In this document: one piece after another, positions 33,627-45,900 of the stretch
Position numbering within the stretch: the first letter of the stretch is position 1
Layout of the letters: each line of letters opens with the position of its first letter
NCBI GenBank assembly: GCA_002633005.1
Contig: NMRA01000991.1
Span: 1-64,000 of the forward strand
Direction: 5' to 3'
Length of the DNA stretch: 64,000 nucleotides
Source: Phoronis australis
Taxonomy: Eukaryota; Phoronida; Phoronidae
The notes under the pieces: generated by a model
Told to the model about the DNA's origin: nothing
Database searches by the model: none
What the model saw: only the letters and a program-made list of their open reading frames with translations
Program-made: the position numbers and the translations under genes

Positions 33627-36600
33627 GTGGATTTGCTATAGTAGTCTTTCGTCATGTTGCGCTTACTGCTTTTTCGACACATACGATGGTCTTCAAATTC
33701 ACCGTAAGCTTTCCAATTCTTCCGCTACCAAGGCTAGGCTGAGTCAGTCAAAGCACTTGTTGCTCTGGAGATATACCCTGCTTTACATGGAAAAGTCTGT
33801 GAAATTTTCCATGCGCAAATGACTCTTTTTAATGTATACTGTGTACATGTATGCCGGAAACGATATCACTATGGTGGGAAGCACCTACCTAGTTTTTTAC
33901 AGGCTCAAAAATGTTTTACTATGAAACGGTGCTCCCAATTAAGAGTAAAGATAAGCTAAATTTACTAATTTGCAAGCTTTTAAAGGTTATCTCCAACGTT
34001 AAATAAACAAGGCTCTGTCAATCAGTAAAAGTAAATACTTTCTTAAAGGAAAAACAGGTAAAATAAAAAATGTAATGATAATTCTATACCATTATTTTTA
34101 TTACGTTACCGGTTTTCAAATCAATTTTTCATTCTTAAGAAAGGTGCATTTAAAGGAAAATAACCCCTTAATCGATTTTAATGAATACTTATTTAAATGA
34201 AAACTTCACCACTTACATCAAAAATTTTGTTAGGAATTTTAGTTTTGTGTTCTCATATGGTGTCCATGATAAATCAACTCGCAAATTGTAAAGCGTTTTT
34301 GTAAAAATAGCAGTCGTATTTGTAATGTAGTTACTTTAGTTTACCCTAGAGGCCGCTCTTTGTATAACACACACAAGTTGATGACGTAGCGATAAGTAGT
34401 GTCAAGTTTACTAGTTAGATAATAAATCATTATCAAAGAAATCATCTTTAAATACAGTACAGTATTCGTCTTTTTTACATTACGCAAAAACTAGACCCTT
34501 ATATCGAATAATCGTACTGTTTTCGAGATTGAATCATAAATATTAAGTTTGTAAAGTTTCAGTATAATCCACGTAGCCCTTTTTGCGATATCGTGTTCCT
34601 GAACTCATATTAAGCCGATTTCCCGAAGCCAAAAAAAAACAGTCGTGAGTCTCAACTTTTGCGGTTAATTAATTTTCATTCAATATAACCTATGCATGCT
34701 ATAATCTATACCATGTTCGATGCTTCCACATTCACGCGCATTGTCAACTGAATTATAACCAAACAGGCTGTATCATTGGTACCATTTTCAATACTTCAAC
34801 AATCATGCTCAATGTCAATTGAATTTAAAGTACGCGATTTTATTATCAGAGGAACGTTTCATCGGTCAATTCGGTTTCCAATCCATCGAGTCTAACTAGA
34901 TAATGCAGTTGGAGCCAACACATTAAGAGGGGATGCTGGTGCACTGTGGTTCACTTTAAAGTAGGTCAACAGTACATACTACGCTCCCGGAGACTGGTAT
35001 GAATCTCAAGTACGAAATGGATAATAGAAATCCAGTCGGCAGTTAAAGCCAGTTAGTGAGCTTGTGATCGAAACAGCGAAATGTCAAACTACCTATCGTA
35101 TTAACGTATAAGGGAGACGAACACAGACACATACATGTATGCGTGAGGTGACACGCACTATATTTTCTTAACACAACTCCCTCGGGAGTTTTGTCTTCAT
35201 TATCCCCAGCATCTTTCTAACGTAAGTGAGTGCCGTCGACTCAAAATTATCGAGATTTATTGATCGAAAGGAGTGAGGGTACATACGGAGCTGTTCTGTG
35301 CCTGGTGGGAGCTTCGATTAGAAAGACAGTCCTTAATTTTTTGACCTCGGATAAGTAGTAAATATATTCTAAACGGCTGAGCTGTTGCAAGGTGGTTCTG
35401 TGGAATTTCATTTTCTAGCCACACGGTATATGTTTTGTATTTGAAATTCCCCGAGAATCAAGATAAGGTATTTTGCCACTCATATGTGAAATAATGTAAA
35501 AATGGGCATTTTTTGTAAATAATGTTTGAGACATCGCAACACGATTAATGCAATAACCTGTACAGTCACGCTAACAACCAACTGTCATGATTAAATTCAA
35601 CATCAGTTCGGTGGCCTGCATACGTATAGAGAGTGGTCATAAACATCCATGCATCCTCTGCTTGGAATATATGTGTCATCCAATTACCTCAGATCGACAA
35701 AGTCGAAATTATTATGTCATAAAATGACTGAATTTGTAATAGTCCGTGAAACGTTGCTTTCAAACGAAAACAGGGAAAACTGGTAATTTCCCGTGACATC
35801 TGACTTACAAGATCGACCGTTCCTTCCGTTTTTGTAAGTCAAATGCCGCTTTGTCACTTGCAAAAAATCATCTACCTGACAAATGATTGTTCTGTTCCAA
35901 GAAACTTAAGAATCTGCTTACAATTAGAATATTCACACATTGCACAGGGCCATAAGGGAAGTCCTAGGCCTGCAAAGGGCAAAGGTAGGATTTGCGCTCA
36001 GTGCTTCGTTTCTATTAGAACAAAAGCATTTTTTCGTTTTTGAGATGCAAATAAGAACTGCACAATGCCATATGATTTGGGTGAAAGCTTTATAGAGCAT
36101 GACAGAAAATGGTCTTCAATCTCAATCTGATGAAAGACACCTCTTAGCCACAAGGCCCTCAAATGTTGCTTTATAAAAAATGGTAGGTCTAACGCTGTGG
36201 TTACTGCGTGAAAAAAAACGCCAAGAGGAATACCTCGTTGAATGTGACTAGGGTAAGGGGTTCCCCAAATTATCAGAGTCGTTGGGCGTTTTACTGAACT
36301 CCGGTGCTTCACTAACCCACGAGAAGGTGACACACGCCTTTGCTGTAGTGTAGGCAAGTTCGGTGCAAACAGGCACAGGACAAAAGAATAAAAAAACTCG
36401 TAACAAAGCCATGTTCAATCAAGGACACATAATATCGGAATTCATATCAACTGCGCACTATGTGATAAGCTTTTGCAAGTGGGTAAAATGTTAGGGATAG
36501 GTTAATAATTTCTAAAAAAACACCGCAAATAAACTGTGCTAACCCTCTAGTGGTCTCTACGCACGAAATCCAATATGGCCGCCACCGACAAAAGGAAGTG

Positions 36601-36895
36601 GCACATTTCACCTATTATTATCACTGGAGCATATTTTTGGGTGTGAGAAGTTCATTTATGATGATATTTTTATGCTTGAGGCTATTTAAATCTATGTACA
36701 CTGTCTCTGGACTGAAAATATCAAACGCGTGGCCCTGCACATTGTCACTGGATAGAAATGCCAAACGCACGGTTCCGAGCAGATTCACTCTTACATATAT
36801 TATTTTTGTTGCTTGGAATCAGGCCGAATACCATGTCTGCAAAGATAATTTAGTTTGACCTATTTTAACTCTTTCAAGACATATCTCCGTACATT
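33627..36895. other. No gene seen
   Basis: AT-rich. A 119-codon minus frame at 36357-35998 has no recognised domain. Confidence 0.45.
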
Positions 36896-37044
36896 GTGTT
36901 GAAAACCTTACCTCAAAATGTGGCGATAATTCCTTCGAATTTCCTAAAAGAAAGGCCAGCAACTGGTCATTATGTTGCCTTCGCCAAGAAGTGGAAAAAC
37001 TCTGATAGTGAAAAGAAATTGAGTCCGAAAAAACGGTGGATCTC

Positions 37045-38770
37045 ACCAATATGCAGCGAGTCTGCTCTGAAAAGTTTCAAAATGAAGACCTGTACAAATA
37101 TACAGAGCTAGAATTAAAACTGTAGAAAACACATCAACGGCTAGGCTATAAAATCCAATAACTGGGTGGCACTTGCACATTTAAACACTGCTATTGACGC
37201 TGAGGCTGGTGATGTCCAATATCACATATATTATACTCATTCATCTGAAAAACAATGCTCGAGCATCCTAGACGTCATGTGTCAAGGGCACTTACGTAAG
37301 TCATCAATACGATCCCTTGGTAATCGCTCATCTAGTAGCGTTTGTGAAGTCCAACCATTACACTTTCAAGCTTGCTGAGTTGAGAAAGATCTATTATCGT
37401 CGTCTGCAGCAGCTGAACTATGATTCGATTGGTGTGTACATGTACATGTATGTGTACCCCAAACGGTTCAAAGAACATGTTATAAAAAACTAGGGTGTGA
37501 TTTGTCTGAATACTCAATGAGTTGTGACATTTACATATCTCATTAGCTGACAGATAGCGCCGCTGTGACAGAGACTGCCCATCTCCAGGTTACGGAGGAC
37601 GAAGTTAAGAAGATTGCTGAAGCCGGCGTCATGCATCGTAAATGTAGTCTTCTACCACACGCGCCACTCCACGGATCATTCACTTCAAACAGTTCCAGTG
37701 AGCCAGTCCTGAAACCTTTTCTGTCAAGCAAAGACGTCTTGCTTCAGCGTTCCAACTCTGTTGAGGAGAAAATGACAGAAAACCAAAGGAACATCAGCGC
37801 CACAATAGAATCGCATGCACTATGGAATGCTTCCATGGGCATGCTCCACGTCTAAGTGGCATCTTAAGGGTATGGAGGCAAACTGCTGGATGGATCTGGA
37901 TGCGACGACATGCTATCCCTAGCCAATGTCTTCATTCTTGTTGTTGCATCATCTCTTTTGGGTGGAAAACATGTCCAGCGTACCGGGTATGCATACCAGC
38001 TCACTCTTGCTTGGCTTAATAAGTTAAAAGAAATTGGCATATGATGAGTCCTCTCATGAAGGCTATGGACCTTACGAACGCTTTGATATGTGGGAAAAAC
38101 AAGTTAGTAATGCTACAACATTTTGGTACCAGAAATTTTTGAGAGAGTATCTGCTCATTAACTGTCGCATCATTCCATGTCAGAGGCTGACTATTGACTC
38201 AAAAAGCCGTGAAGAAATGTGTCCTTTTTTTTTTAATTTGGAAATACAGATGACGCACGCTGGAAGCCTGTTTACCTGAGAGATATTGAACAGCTTCCAC
38301 AGCCCCACCTTTCAGTGCACGAATCTTTCATGGAAGGGAAATCTGTTGTTCAACGGAATGACAGGAAGTTTTCTTTGATGGCTCTTGACCTAAGCCAAAA
38401 GTACGGTATCAAGTTCGTGAAGGGGTACAGTGGTGCAAATGGGGCCTATGCCATCAAAAAGAGAAGATAACGATTGAACTCTCAAAGCCAGAAGTGTTGA
38501 GGTTAATTGATGAGTTTGAGAATGCATGCTTCTCTACATAGAAGCAAGGATATTGGTCAAACCTAATTCATAGAGTTTGTTAAAACAATAACTGATTTCG
38601 CTACCGAACCGTTGTCTGACATCATCCCAAGGACCGAGTTGTTCACTTTCGCCAATAGACCACTCACTGATTTGAAGAGAGGTAGTGACAAGTTGGGATC
38701 TACCAAAGCGAAAACGGATTTCATCACCAAGATGTTCATGTCGCTCCAAGCACGTCCCTCGCCAAAAAAA
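37045..38770 (+). pseudogene. Wreck of a large uncharacterised protein
   Basis: Fragments in several frames appear in a consistent order. They include LAELRKIYYRRLQQLNYDS (about 37365), HGSFTSNSSSEPVLKPF (about 37670) and LANVFILVVASSLLGGKHVQ (about 37920). Further on come FERFDMWEKQ-like text (about 38070), a long stretch from 38252 to 38470 (RWKPVYLRDIEQLPQPHLSV, FMEGKSVVQRNDRKFSLMAL), IELSKPEVLRLIDEFENAC (about 38475) and SDIIPRTELFTFANRP (about 38615). Their order and wording match, from memory, a very large protein family that is abundant and repetitive in corals, molluscs and hemichordates, with no known function and probably carried by mobile elements. Many frameshifts and stops separate the pieces, so it is dead. 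Confidence 0.55.
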
Positions 38771-39179
38771 CCGATACTAAATCCAGGTCAATGGGCCTGG
38801 GAATGGAATGATAGAACTTAAAATGGGTGTCATAATGGGCAGACATAGGGGATATAAGCCAGGCGTGCTCCCTACTTCCCCATTGTGGCTGTGTTGTTAC
38901 CTGCGAAGGCAATTGTGAGTGTCATCGAGCTGGCTGTCGGTGTATCACATTGTGCAAATGCGAAGGTGCCTGCAGCAGCAGTGACTCTTAAAGTTGAAAT
39001 TTCATCTTTCTCAGTGTCTGGTTGCTTTATAAGTACATGATACAAACTAGCAGCCAGCAGTATTTGGTAGACCATTCTGTTCCTTCAGTTGCTAATATAG
39101 TATGTCTCAGTTTAGAAGTACTATCATAGTCAGCTGGAGATGTCCTATTTTGTGCAGCTGGTTTTGACGTGGGGTAACT
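38771..39179. other. No gene seen
   Basis: May be the decayed tail of the preceding pseudogene; no clear protein similarity. Confidence 0.4.
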
Positions 39180-39830
39180 TTAGGTTTTTGAGCGGCGAGT
39201 CACATCGATGTACACATTAACTGAGCAAAGTAACTTCCATGAGGACGAACATAAATTTGAGTATGTAAATACATGGTGAAGAGGTACAGTATTTGTCTGT
39301 ACGCGGCATGTGTGAGTGAATCGGCTTGTTGACGTCGGACACAATGTAACAAAGAGGTTAATCAAACATATAATAGGCAAGTTTAGAAAAGGAGCAAGAA
39401 GTAAGCAAAAACCTTACAAACAAAGCGCGAAAAAACTCAGTGGGCCGGTTCGTGCGTTCATCAGATCGATCAACAGATGAGAGAAAACTATGCAACGGTG
39501 TTTGTGATTTAGTAATACCATGAACAATGTGTAGTTATGTGCTTGTTTTGTAATGATGTATTCTTTGTAGATGCCCGGTGTAGATGGCTCAGTGCGATAT
39601 TATGAAAATTGTATGTTTTTATTCTATTCACCAGGTGTGCTTCGTATGTACAATTAGTAATCGTATTTCGCAGTGGTTCTTAACAAATGGAATTTACTAC
39701 ACCAAAGAAACGCTGTTTGCAACTGCCAATCTACTTATTAGGCATGCATACTGCATCATACTTAATCTAAGTAAAATTAATATCTGCCCGTTCAAAATTG
39801 TTTTCTTTTACAAAATTTGATAATGTATCG
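39180..39830 (+). repeat. Repeat paralogous to the interior of the 10-kb element
   Basis: Blocks match 43860-44050, 45600-45900 and 50930-51010 in the same order. They include the TACGCGGCAT(G/A)TGTG stretch, GTGATTTAGTAATAC, GGTGTAGATGGCTCAGTG, CAGTGGTTC.TAACAAA and CATACTGCATCATAC. This copy runs unbroken where the other is split by 5.0 kb, so it gives the pre-insertion sequence. Confidence 0.7.
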
Positions 39831-42800
39831 CTGAGAGAATAAGTGGACAACGTCAACGACCAACTGATGCATGTGACTAGTGCAGATTTTAATGTCAACG
39901 ATGCATGCAAACGAAATGGGAAAAATGCAATTAGTATTATTTGCAGATAACCTAAAAATGAATTGCAGTACATTAAAAAGTCATTGGCGATTCAGAATCA
40001 GCATGCCACTGATTCTCTGAATAACATGCGGAGCTCAGGTACCCTGCAACTATGGTGATGACCAGCTACTGACTATATTCTTTGTATCCCTCACTTCACT
40101 TGATGGATGTTACCTGACCTGTATGTTGGCACTTGTTGTCCTTCCTAAATATGATCCTGATGATGTCTAATGAATTGACGAAACGTTGCTTGAACAAGAA
40201 CTTTTTTGTGTGGCGATCGTCCGGCATTTGTTCTTTGTTTAGTAGAATTAATAAAGTTACATTTAGGTATTTCACTCACATGAATACGACACGAAATATT
40301 CCTTATCGGTAACAAGAGAATAACAGAAACTACCATCGATCCAAGAAAACGTGTCGGGGAGTTAATATAAAGGGGGTTGCGGAAATCGAATTCTATTACC
40401 ATAAGGCCTATTATAAGGTCAATTTTATGAGAATTAATAATTGCATCATAGGTTCTTGAACTAAGATGCAACCATCTGAGCGCTGATCGAAACAACATGT
40501 GTGTATCAACATGCATTTTATTGATTTTGTTTCCTAGGGTTGATAAGAAAAGTCCGTTTCATTCCATTGATTGTTTTCTTTTCGAGAACCCAAGTCGGCT
40601 TTTCACCTGAAACAAATTACAGATAGAAACACAATATTGCTTTGCTATTTAACTTCACTTTAATATTGGAACCGATGCAGTCGTAAACTCTTCTCGAAGA
40701 CTATTTTGGCTTTTGCGTAACTGTCGGCTAAAATAAATTTTACGAATGACTAGGCCTGTTTCGACAAGACAGACTAAGGCTGAGAGTCATTAAATCTCTA
40801 AACATCTCCAAGTTAAAAGATATATACCCGTTGTCCACATAACAAGACAGAATAAAAAAACTGTTCGAGAAGGTCAGACAACAATCGATTTCCATCTGTT
40901 CTCAGAGTTTTGAATAACAATTGAAGGCAACAATCAGAAAGTTTTTCCAGGAACTCGTCCCTTAAGTGTGAGGGGACTGGAGCGCGGGTGATGTAGGCCA
41001 TTTTCCATTCTTATGTGTGCACAAAGTGTGTTTTAAATAGGTATGGAACACAGAAGCTCATTAAATTACCTTTTAAAAATTCCTGACTAACGCACCAATT
41101 TACATTACCTAATACATAGTAATTCACACACTCGTGTGATGAAATTTTCAGAAAAAATATCACAAGTTCATTAGATCTGAACTACGCGCGAATGAAAAAC
41201 TCTGAGTTTACGACAGAGTTTCTAATCTCTATATAACATTTACGGTAACTTAATGTATGCGCATGCGTTCATAGTCAAATGCTTGAAGTCGCTTGAGGTT
41301 AAATCTCACACTTTCTACACACGTTTAAGGAAAGTGGCTTACGTCAATGTCTTGTCATATCAAATAAGGATATGTGCTTGGCCTTGTGAGAAAAAGAATC
41401 AACAACTGAAGTACGGTGGCGAACAGATGACCAATCGAAAGTTGAAAACTAAACAAGAGTGCGTTGATATCAGCAGAAGATCGAAATCATTACGAACAAA
41501 CCCAAAATATCCGGTTAGCAGGCTGAATTGCGTTTCAGTGTCAGCGAGAGTCTTTCTTTCAATGTCCAACCTTAGTCAGTTTTTTGAGTTCCCGGTTTCT
41601 TTAATCACCATCAACCTAAATAAATGGTCCCAGATGTCCGCAATGCGTCAGGAGAACCCGTGAATTCCACAATGTGTATATTTAAAATACAGATTTAAAA
41701 GTGACTGAGCACTTACAAAGAAGGAGCTTCCATCTCCATGGCATCGTGGACATGATTGCTCAAAAGGAGGTGTCGTCAAGCATGCCACAGTGCCGGGTGT
41801 CAAAGAGTCATTGCCTAACTTCTCTATTGGTGAGGGACAATTATATTTCCCAAAGAAGTGTCAACAACATGCACAATTGCAGCGTCAGCTACTTGAAAGA
41901 AGAGTGTGTATTCCCACTTTAATAAATACACCAAATAGATGCTGGGATACCATGCACTTACCGAAGGATCAGAACATAAACTATTGAAAATGGCAAAGGC
42001 TAATATACATGTATATTAAAATATTCCCAACTGCCTGTTATAATGACCGATGTTATTCATGTTGCCTTCTGTATACCATCATGTGGTCAACCTTGTAAAT
42101 TTAATCCATAAATTCGGCACTCTGTATTTTATACCCTTGAGAAAGTGCGCATCGTTCGAAACGTGGGGAATATATTTTAGTACCGGCGTGTTACCACTAA
42201 ACAGATTTGAGCGCGACAATCAGTAACTCTCACCGAATTATTAGTAAAATTTAGCTGTAGACCAGGGATAAAAGATGTTTTCGCCAAACACTGCTGTTTT
42301 AGAATGATACACCGTATTCAGTTAACACAAATACGCACTTGCCAAGACGGATATTAACTTACACGTAACGAAGTTTCCAATACACGACAGTGCCAACAAG
42401 GATGTGGAGAGACATCTGCGTGTTGGGCTTAACATTATCTGCGTGAGCAACCGCTCCAACGGCCAGAGTGTGGTCGGTATCTGTTAAATGAAGAAGACTA
42501 TACTAACATGGTTGAGAATATGACTCAGCGGTTGTGGCTTGCATGTCAGGTGACACTAATTATTTTGGATAACATTGCATATACACCCCGCGAACTCGCA
42601 AACCCTAAAATAATGTTTCAAGACTAATAATCTATCAACGGATTTAGGTGTGCTTGCACCACGTACAAACTTCACCATGCAGATATATAACTACTATGTA
42701 TTGGTTAAATCTGCTGCGACCTCTACCGGCTGGTCATATCTTCTGGGTAGATTAAACTGCATAGGATCTGACAAGTTTTCCAGTTTAAAGACAGAAGAAC

Positions 42801-42927
42801 AACCTTTATTCTAAAAGGCTCGTCTTGTTCTATTCGACTGTGTTGGTATCTGGATCGAATGGGCGTTCTTTAGACTTTTCCAGTGGCAACATTTCAGTAC
42901 TCGTTTTAGCTATTCCGTTGGCCTCTA
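39831..42927. other. No firm gene
   Basis: Mostly AT-rich spacer. A plus frame at 41253-41663 (136 codons) has no recognised domain. A candidate first exon lies at 40826-41001 on the minus strand. Confidence 0.4.
40826..41001 (-). CDS. Candidate first exon
   Basis: Starts with ATG at 41001 and encodes MAYITRAPVPSHLRDEFLEK, then a leucine- and cysteine-rich helical stretch ending LLCGQR, at a possible CGG/GTATAT donor. Composition is coding-like, with no low-complexity bias. I do not recognise the family. Length of 58-59 codons and a single splice site make it weak. Confidence 0.25.
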
Positions 42928-43140
42928 CAGCACACATCACGAATTTTTGTCCGCCCGGTCGGAAATTGGTCGACGGCTAGTCGTCGACCGGTCGGCAAAT
43001 TAGCCGACCGGTCGGCTAAAAATTAGCCGACCGGCAGCCGCCCGCAGTGCTGACTCATAAGGCAACTCCCCAGCCGACCATTCAGCCGACCCTTCAGCCG
43101 ACCGGCCATCAGCCGAACAGCTGGTCGGCTGCAATTTTTA
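42928..43140 (+). repeat. Left terminal inverted repeat and motif array
   Basis: The terminal 48 bases match the right end. The hairpin is at 42966-42987. Eight exact GCCGACC/GGTCGGC heptamers lie between 42990 and 43135, in both orientations, four of them spaced about 12-14 bases apart. Confidence 0.85.
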
Positions 43141-43856
43141 GGCTAGAGTACCAGTTGCGTAAAAGGTTGTCAGGCTGACACCACTTTGCGTGTCGATGCA
43201 TATTCGTCTAAGCACGGGGTCAAATCAATTAACCTAGTTTTACTGTCTCGGTTACATGAGTTCACGTCGGTTGTGTAACACCACTAATTCGAAGGTTGAA
43301 GGCAAGAGGCAATAGTAAACATTGGAATATGGACAATGCAACAAGTTTTTTATGAAAAACGTGAAAGTTTTCTTTACATTTGATCTTTAATTTGACTCGT
43401 GACGTTAACAAGATGTATTAGATTGGTTGTTTCCCGGTCAATACAACGCTGTAGTCATTTTGTAAACGCAGCTATTTTTAGCAGTCTTCGCCCGCATTTG
43501 ATTTTGTTTGTGTAACGCCAAACTGCATCTTTTTGCGTTTTTTAAGTTAATCACCGATCTCCTATCACGCGCTCATGATGATCGATTAGTGAGTGAGTTG
43601 TTACACCGCGAAGAGCTCTCACTCCGGGGATTTCATTTTCATAGTATTGACCCTCACTTGCAGTACAGACTCGCGAAATTCACGGTCCAGTATGCCCTAA
43701 ACCCACGGACTTCGATGGCTCTAACTTCGAAATCATATTATGGTTACGATTTCCACGAACTAAGACGTTGACATCACCACTGTTGAGGCTGCAGGCAATT
43801 GAAGCTTTGCGCATTCCGTTTTCATGTTTCGGTGACGTTAAAATCCGGGCTAGCAG

Positions 43857-45900
43857 TTACATGTATACACGTAGTCCCCTATCAGTTGGTCGTTCACGTT
43901 GTTCCAAAAATAAATATTTTCTGTCAACAACATATTGACAAAATATGCAAAATAAAACAATTGTGAACGGGAAGATGTGAATACGTGGTGAAGAAGTATT
44001 CACTACGCGGCATATGTGCGCGAACCTTTGGTAAAGCGATTGCGATGGCAAAAAAATGATAGAAAATACACAAAGGTGCACTTTTGAGAAGCAAAGCGTC
44101 TGGTGATATTGATAGCGTATGATCTGGCCACCTTAGGTAGTAAGTGACGCTGAATGAGAAGTGGCAACTACAAAATAAAAATAAAAAATAAATAAATCAT
44201 GCTTGAATATATATCGCCACCCACCCCCCTCCTTTGCACATTCTAATGAGTCACCACTCGAGATTTGGTTCCATTTCAGTCCCAAAATCGCAGAATAATT
44301 CTTCTGTTCTCAGCTGTAAGAAAAAATACTAATTTTTAAAATGGTGCTAAGTCTTAAAAAATATTCCAGCATGAAATGAAATGCCAAGCACACGCAGCGT
44401 TGTAAGACAGAGACGTTGGCGTTTCCGTATGTCCACAAAAGTGCTTTGAGCACTGTGTACAAATTTGTTCATTTCGCTTTTCTACATTGACGACTATGGT
44501 CAACACGGTGTTTTAAAAAAATACACTTTTGAGGGCAATTTCAAAAATAAATGTTTGGTTGATGAATTCAGCGAGTCGGTGTCCACGGGCAGAAAACGGT
44601 ATCTGCGTAAAGAAAGAGTTGCGTTTTCAAAACATTCAGAGCATGAGCTCAAGGACTACCTGAGACTGGTATTCTTGTCCAATGAATATATACATGTAGC
44701 TCTTGGAAAACTGTTACCCCGAAGAAATGTGCAAAATACGAACGTCATTTACGGAAGGTTGTACTAGAAGTGATTCGTTGCAGTGGAGCAGCCACGGGAT
44801 AGTAAAAACACTGTGCTGTACACTTGTTAGCTGAATGGAAAGCTGAAGCGAAAACATCCAGAACACACATTTTCTATTCAGGAATTGAAATCTCTGTAGA
44901 ATCAAAAACAATTGACAACCAGGATTCACTGTGCCAGAAAACTTATCACGCCAGGAGAGAGAGTTGTTTTCTTGCCCGGAGGCTACGTGATCACCCATTT
45001 TGCAATGGTGACAATCCAGTGTGTACCTATACATTGGCATCTATTGTAAAACGTGGATTAGACGAAAGAAATTCAACCGCATTTCCAAGATAATAGGTCT
45101 GTTGTCGGCGAGAGGTTGAACATATAGCCCTTGTTTATATGTATACATGTAGTACGGACAATATCACTTTGAAAGATCCATGCTTGGGGATGGTGACGTG
45201 GTGTTCTGGCGTGAAAGTTACTGACTTCGTAAGTTTTTGAAACTGACTTATTAAATTTTCAGTTCGGTCGTATTTTATTTTGATCCTGAAGTTAAGAATT
45301 TTTGGTCCTCACTTGATAAATTATAGGTGCTGATGTGATAAATTTTCAGCCTTGACGTGGTGAATTTTGGTCTTTATTTGCTCTGTGGTCTTCTGTGTGA
45401 AAACAATCTCAATGTATTGGATTGTTTTAATTCCCGCTTAAGTAAAATTTCTGGTTTTGAGATATTTATTTTTAGTCCTGGAGAGTTTACATGTTTTGCT
45501 TGGTTTTAATCTTCCATAGAAAATATATGCCGTTAAATGTTGTAAATAGGCCTCCCATAAATGTGGGAGAGCAGGTTGTGTAGCATCGTATTATGTATCT
45601 AGGTGTTCGTGATTTAGTAATACTATGAAAAATGAGTAGTTATGACTATGAAAAATGAGTAGCTGAGGCTTCCTTTGAAATACTGTATCCTTTGTATATG
45701 CCTGGTGTAGATGGCTCAGTGTGATATTATGTAAGCTTTATTATCCTCTATGGCTTAACAACTATATATCTTCATCCATGCCAGTAATAGAGGTACTCCC
45801 AGGATCATCAAGCATGTGTATGTTTTTATTCTAATGAGTCGTGCTTCGAATGTACAATAAGTAATCATACTTTTGCAGTGGTTCATAACAAACGGATTTA
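43857..45900 (+). repeat. Repeat, left part, split by nested insertion
   Basis: Diverged relative of 39180-39700. It includes a partial local duplication of ATGAAAAATGAGTAG near 45630-45665. The similarity stops at 45900, where the nested element begins, and resumes at about 50930. Frames at 44465-44767 and 44824-45093 are unrecognised. Confidence 0.6.

Noticed and set aside
43508-43771. 87-codon plus frame inside the 10-kb element
   Set aside because: Begins at a TTG, not an ATG, and shows no motif.
44465-45093. Adjacent plus frames of 100 and 89 codons in the 10-kb element
   Set aside because: Both have coding-like patches, but no recognised domain and no conserved counterpart in the 39-kb relative.
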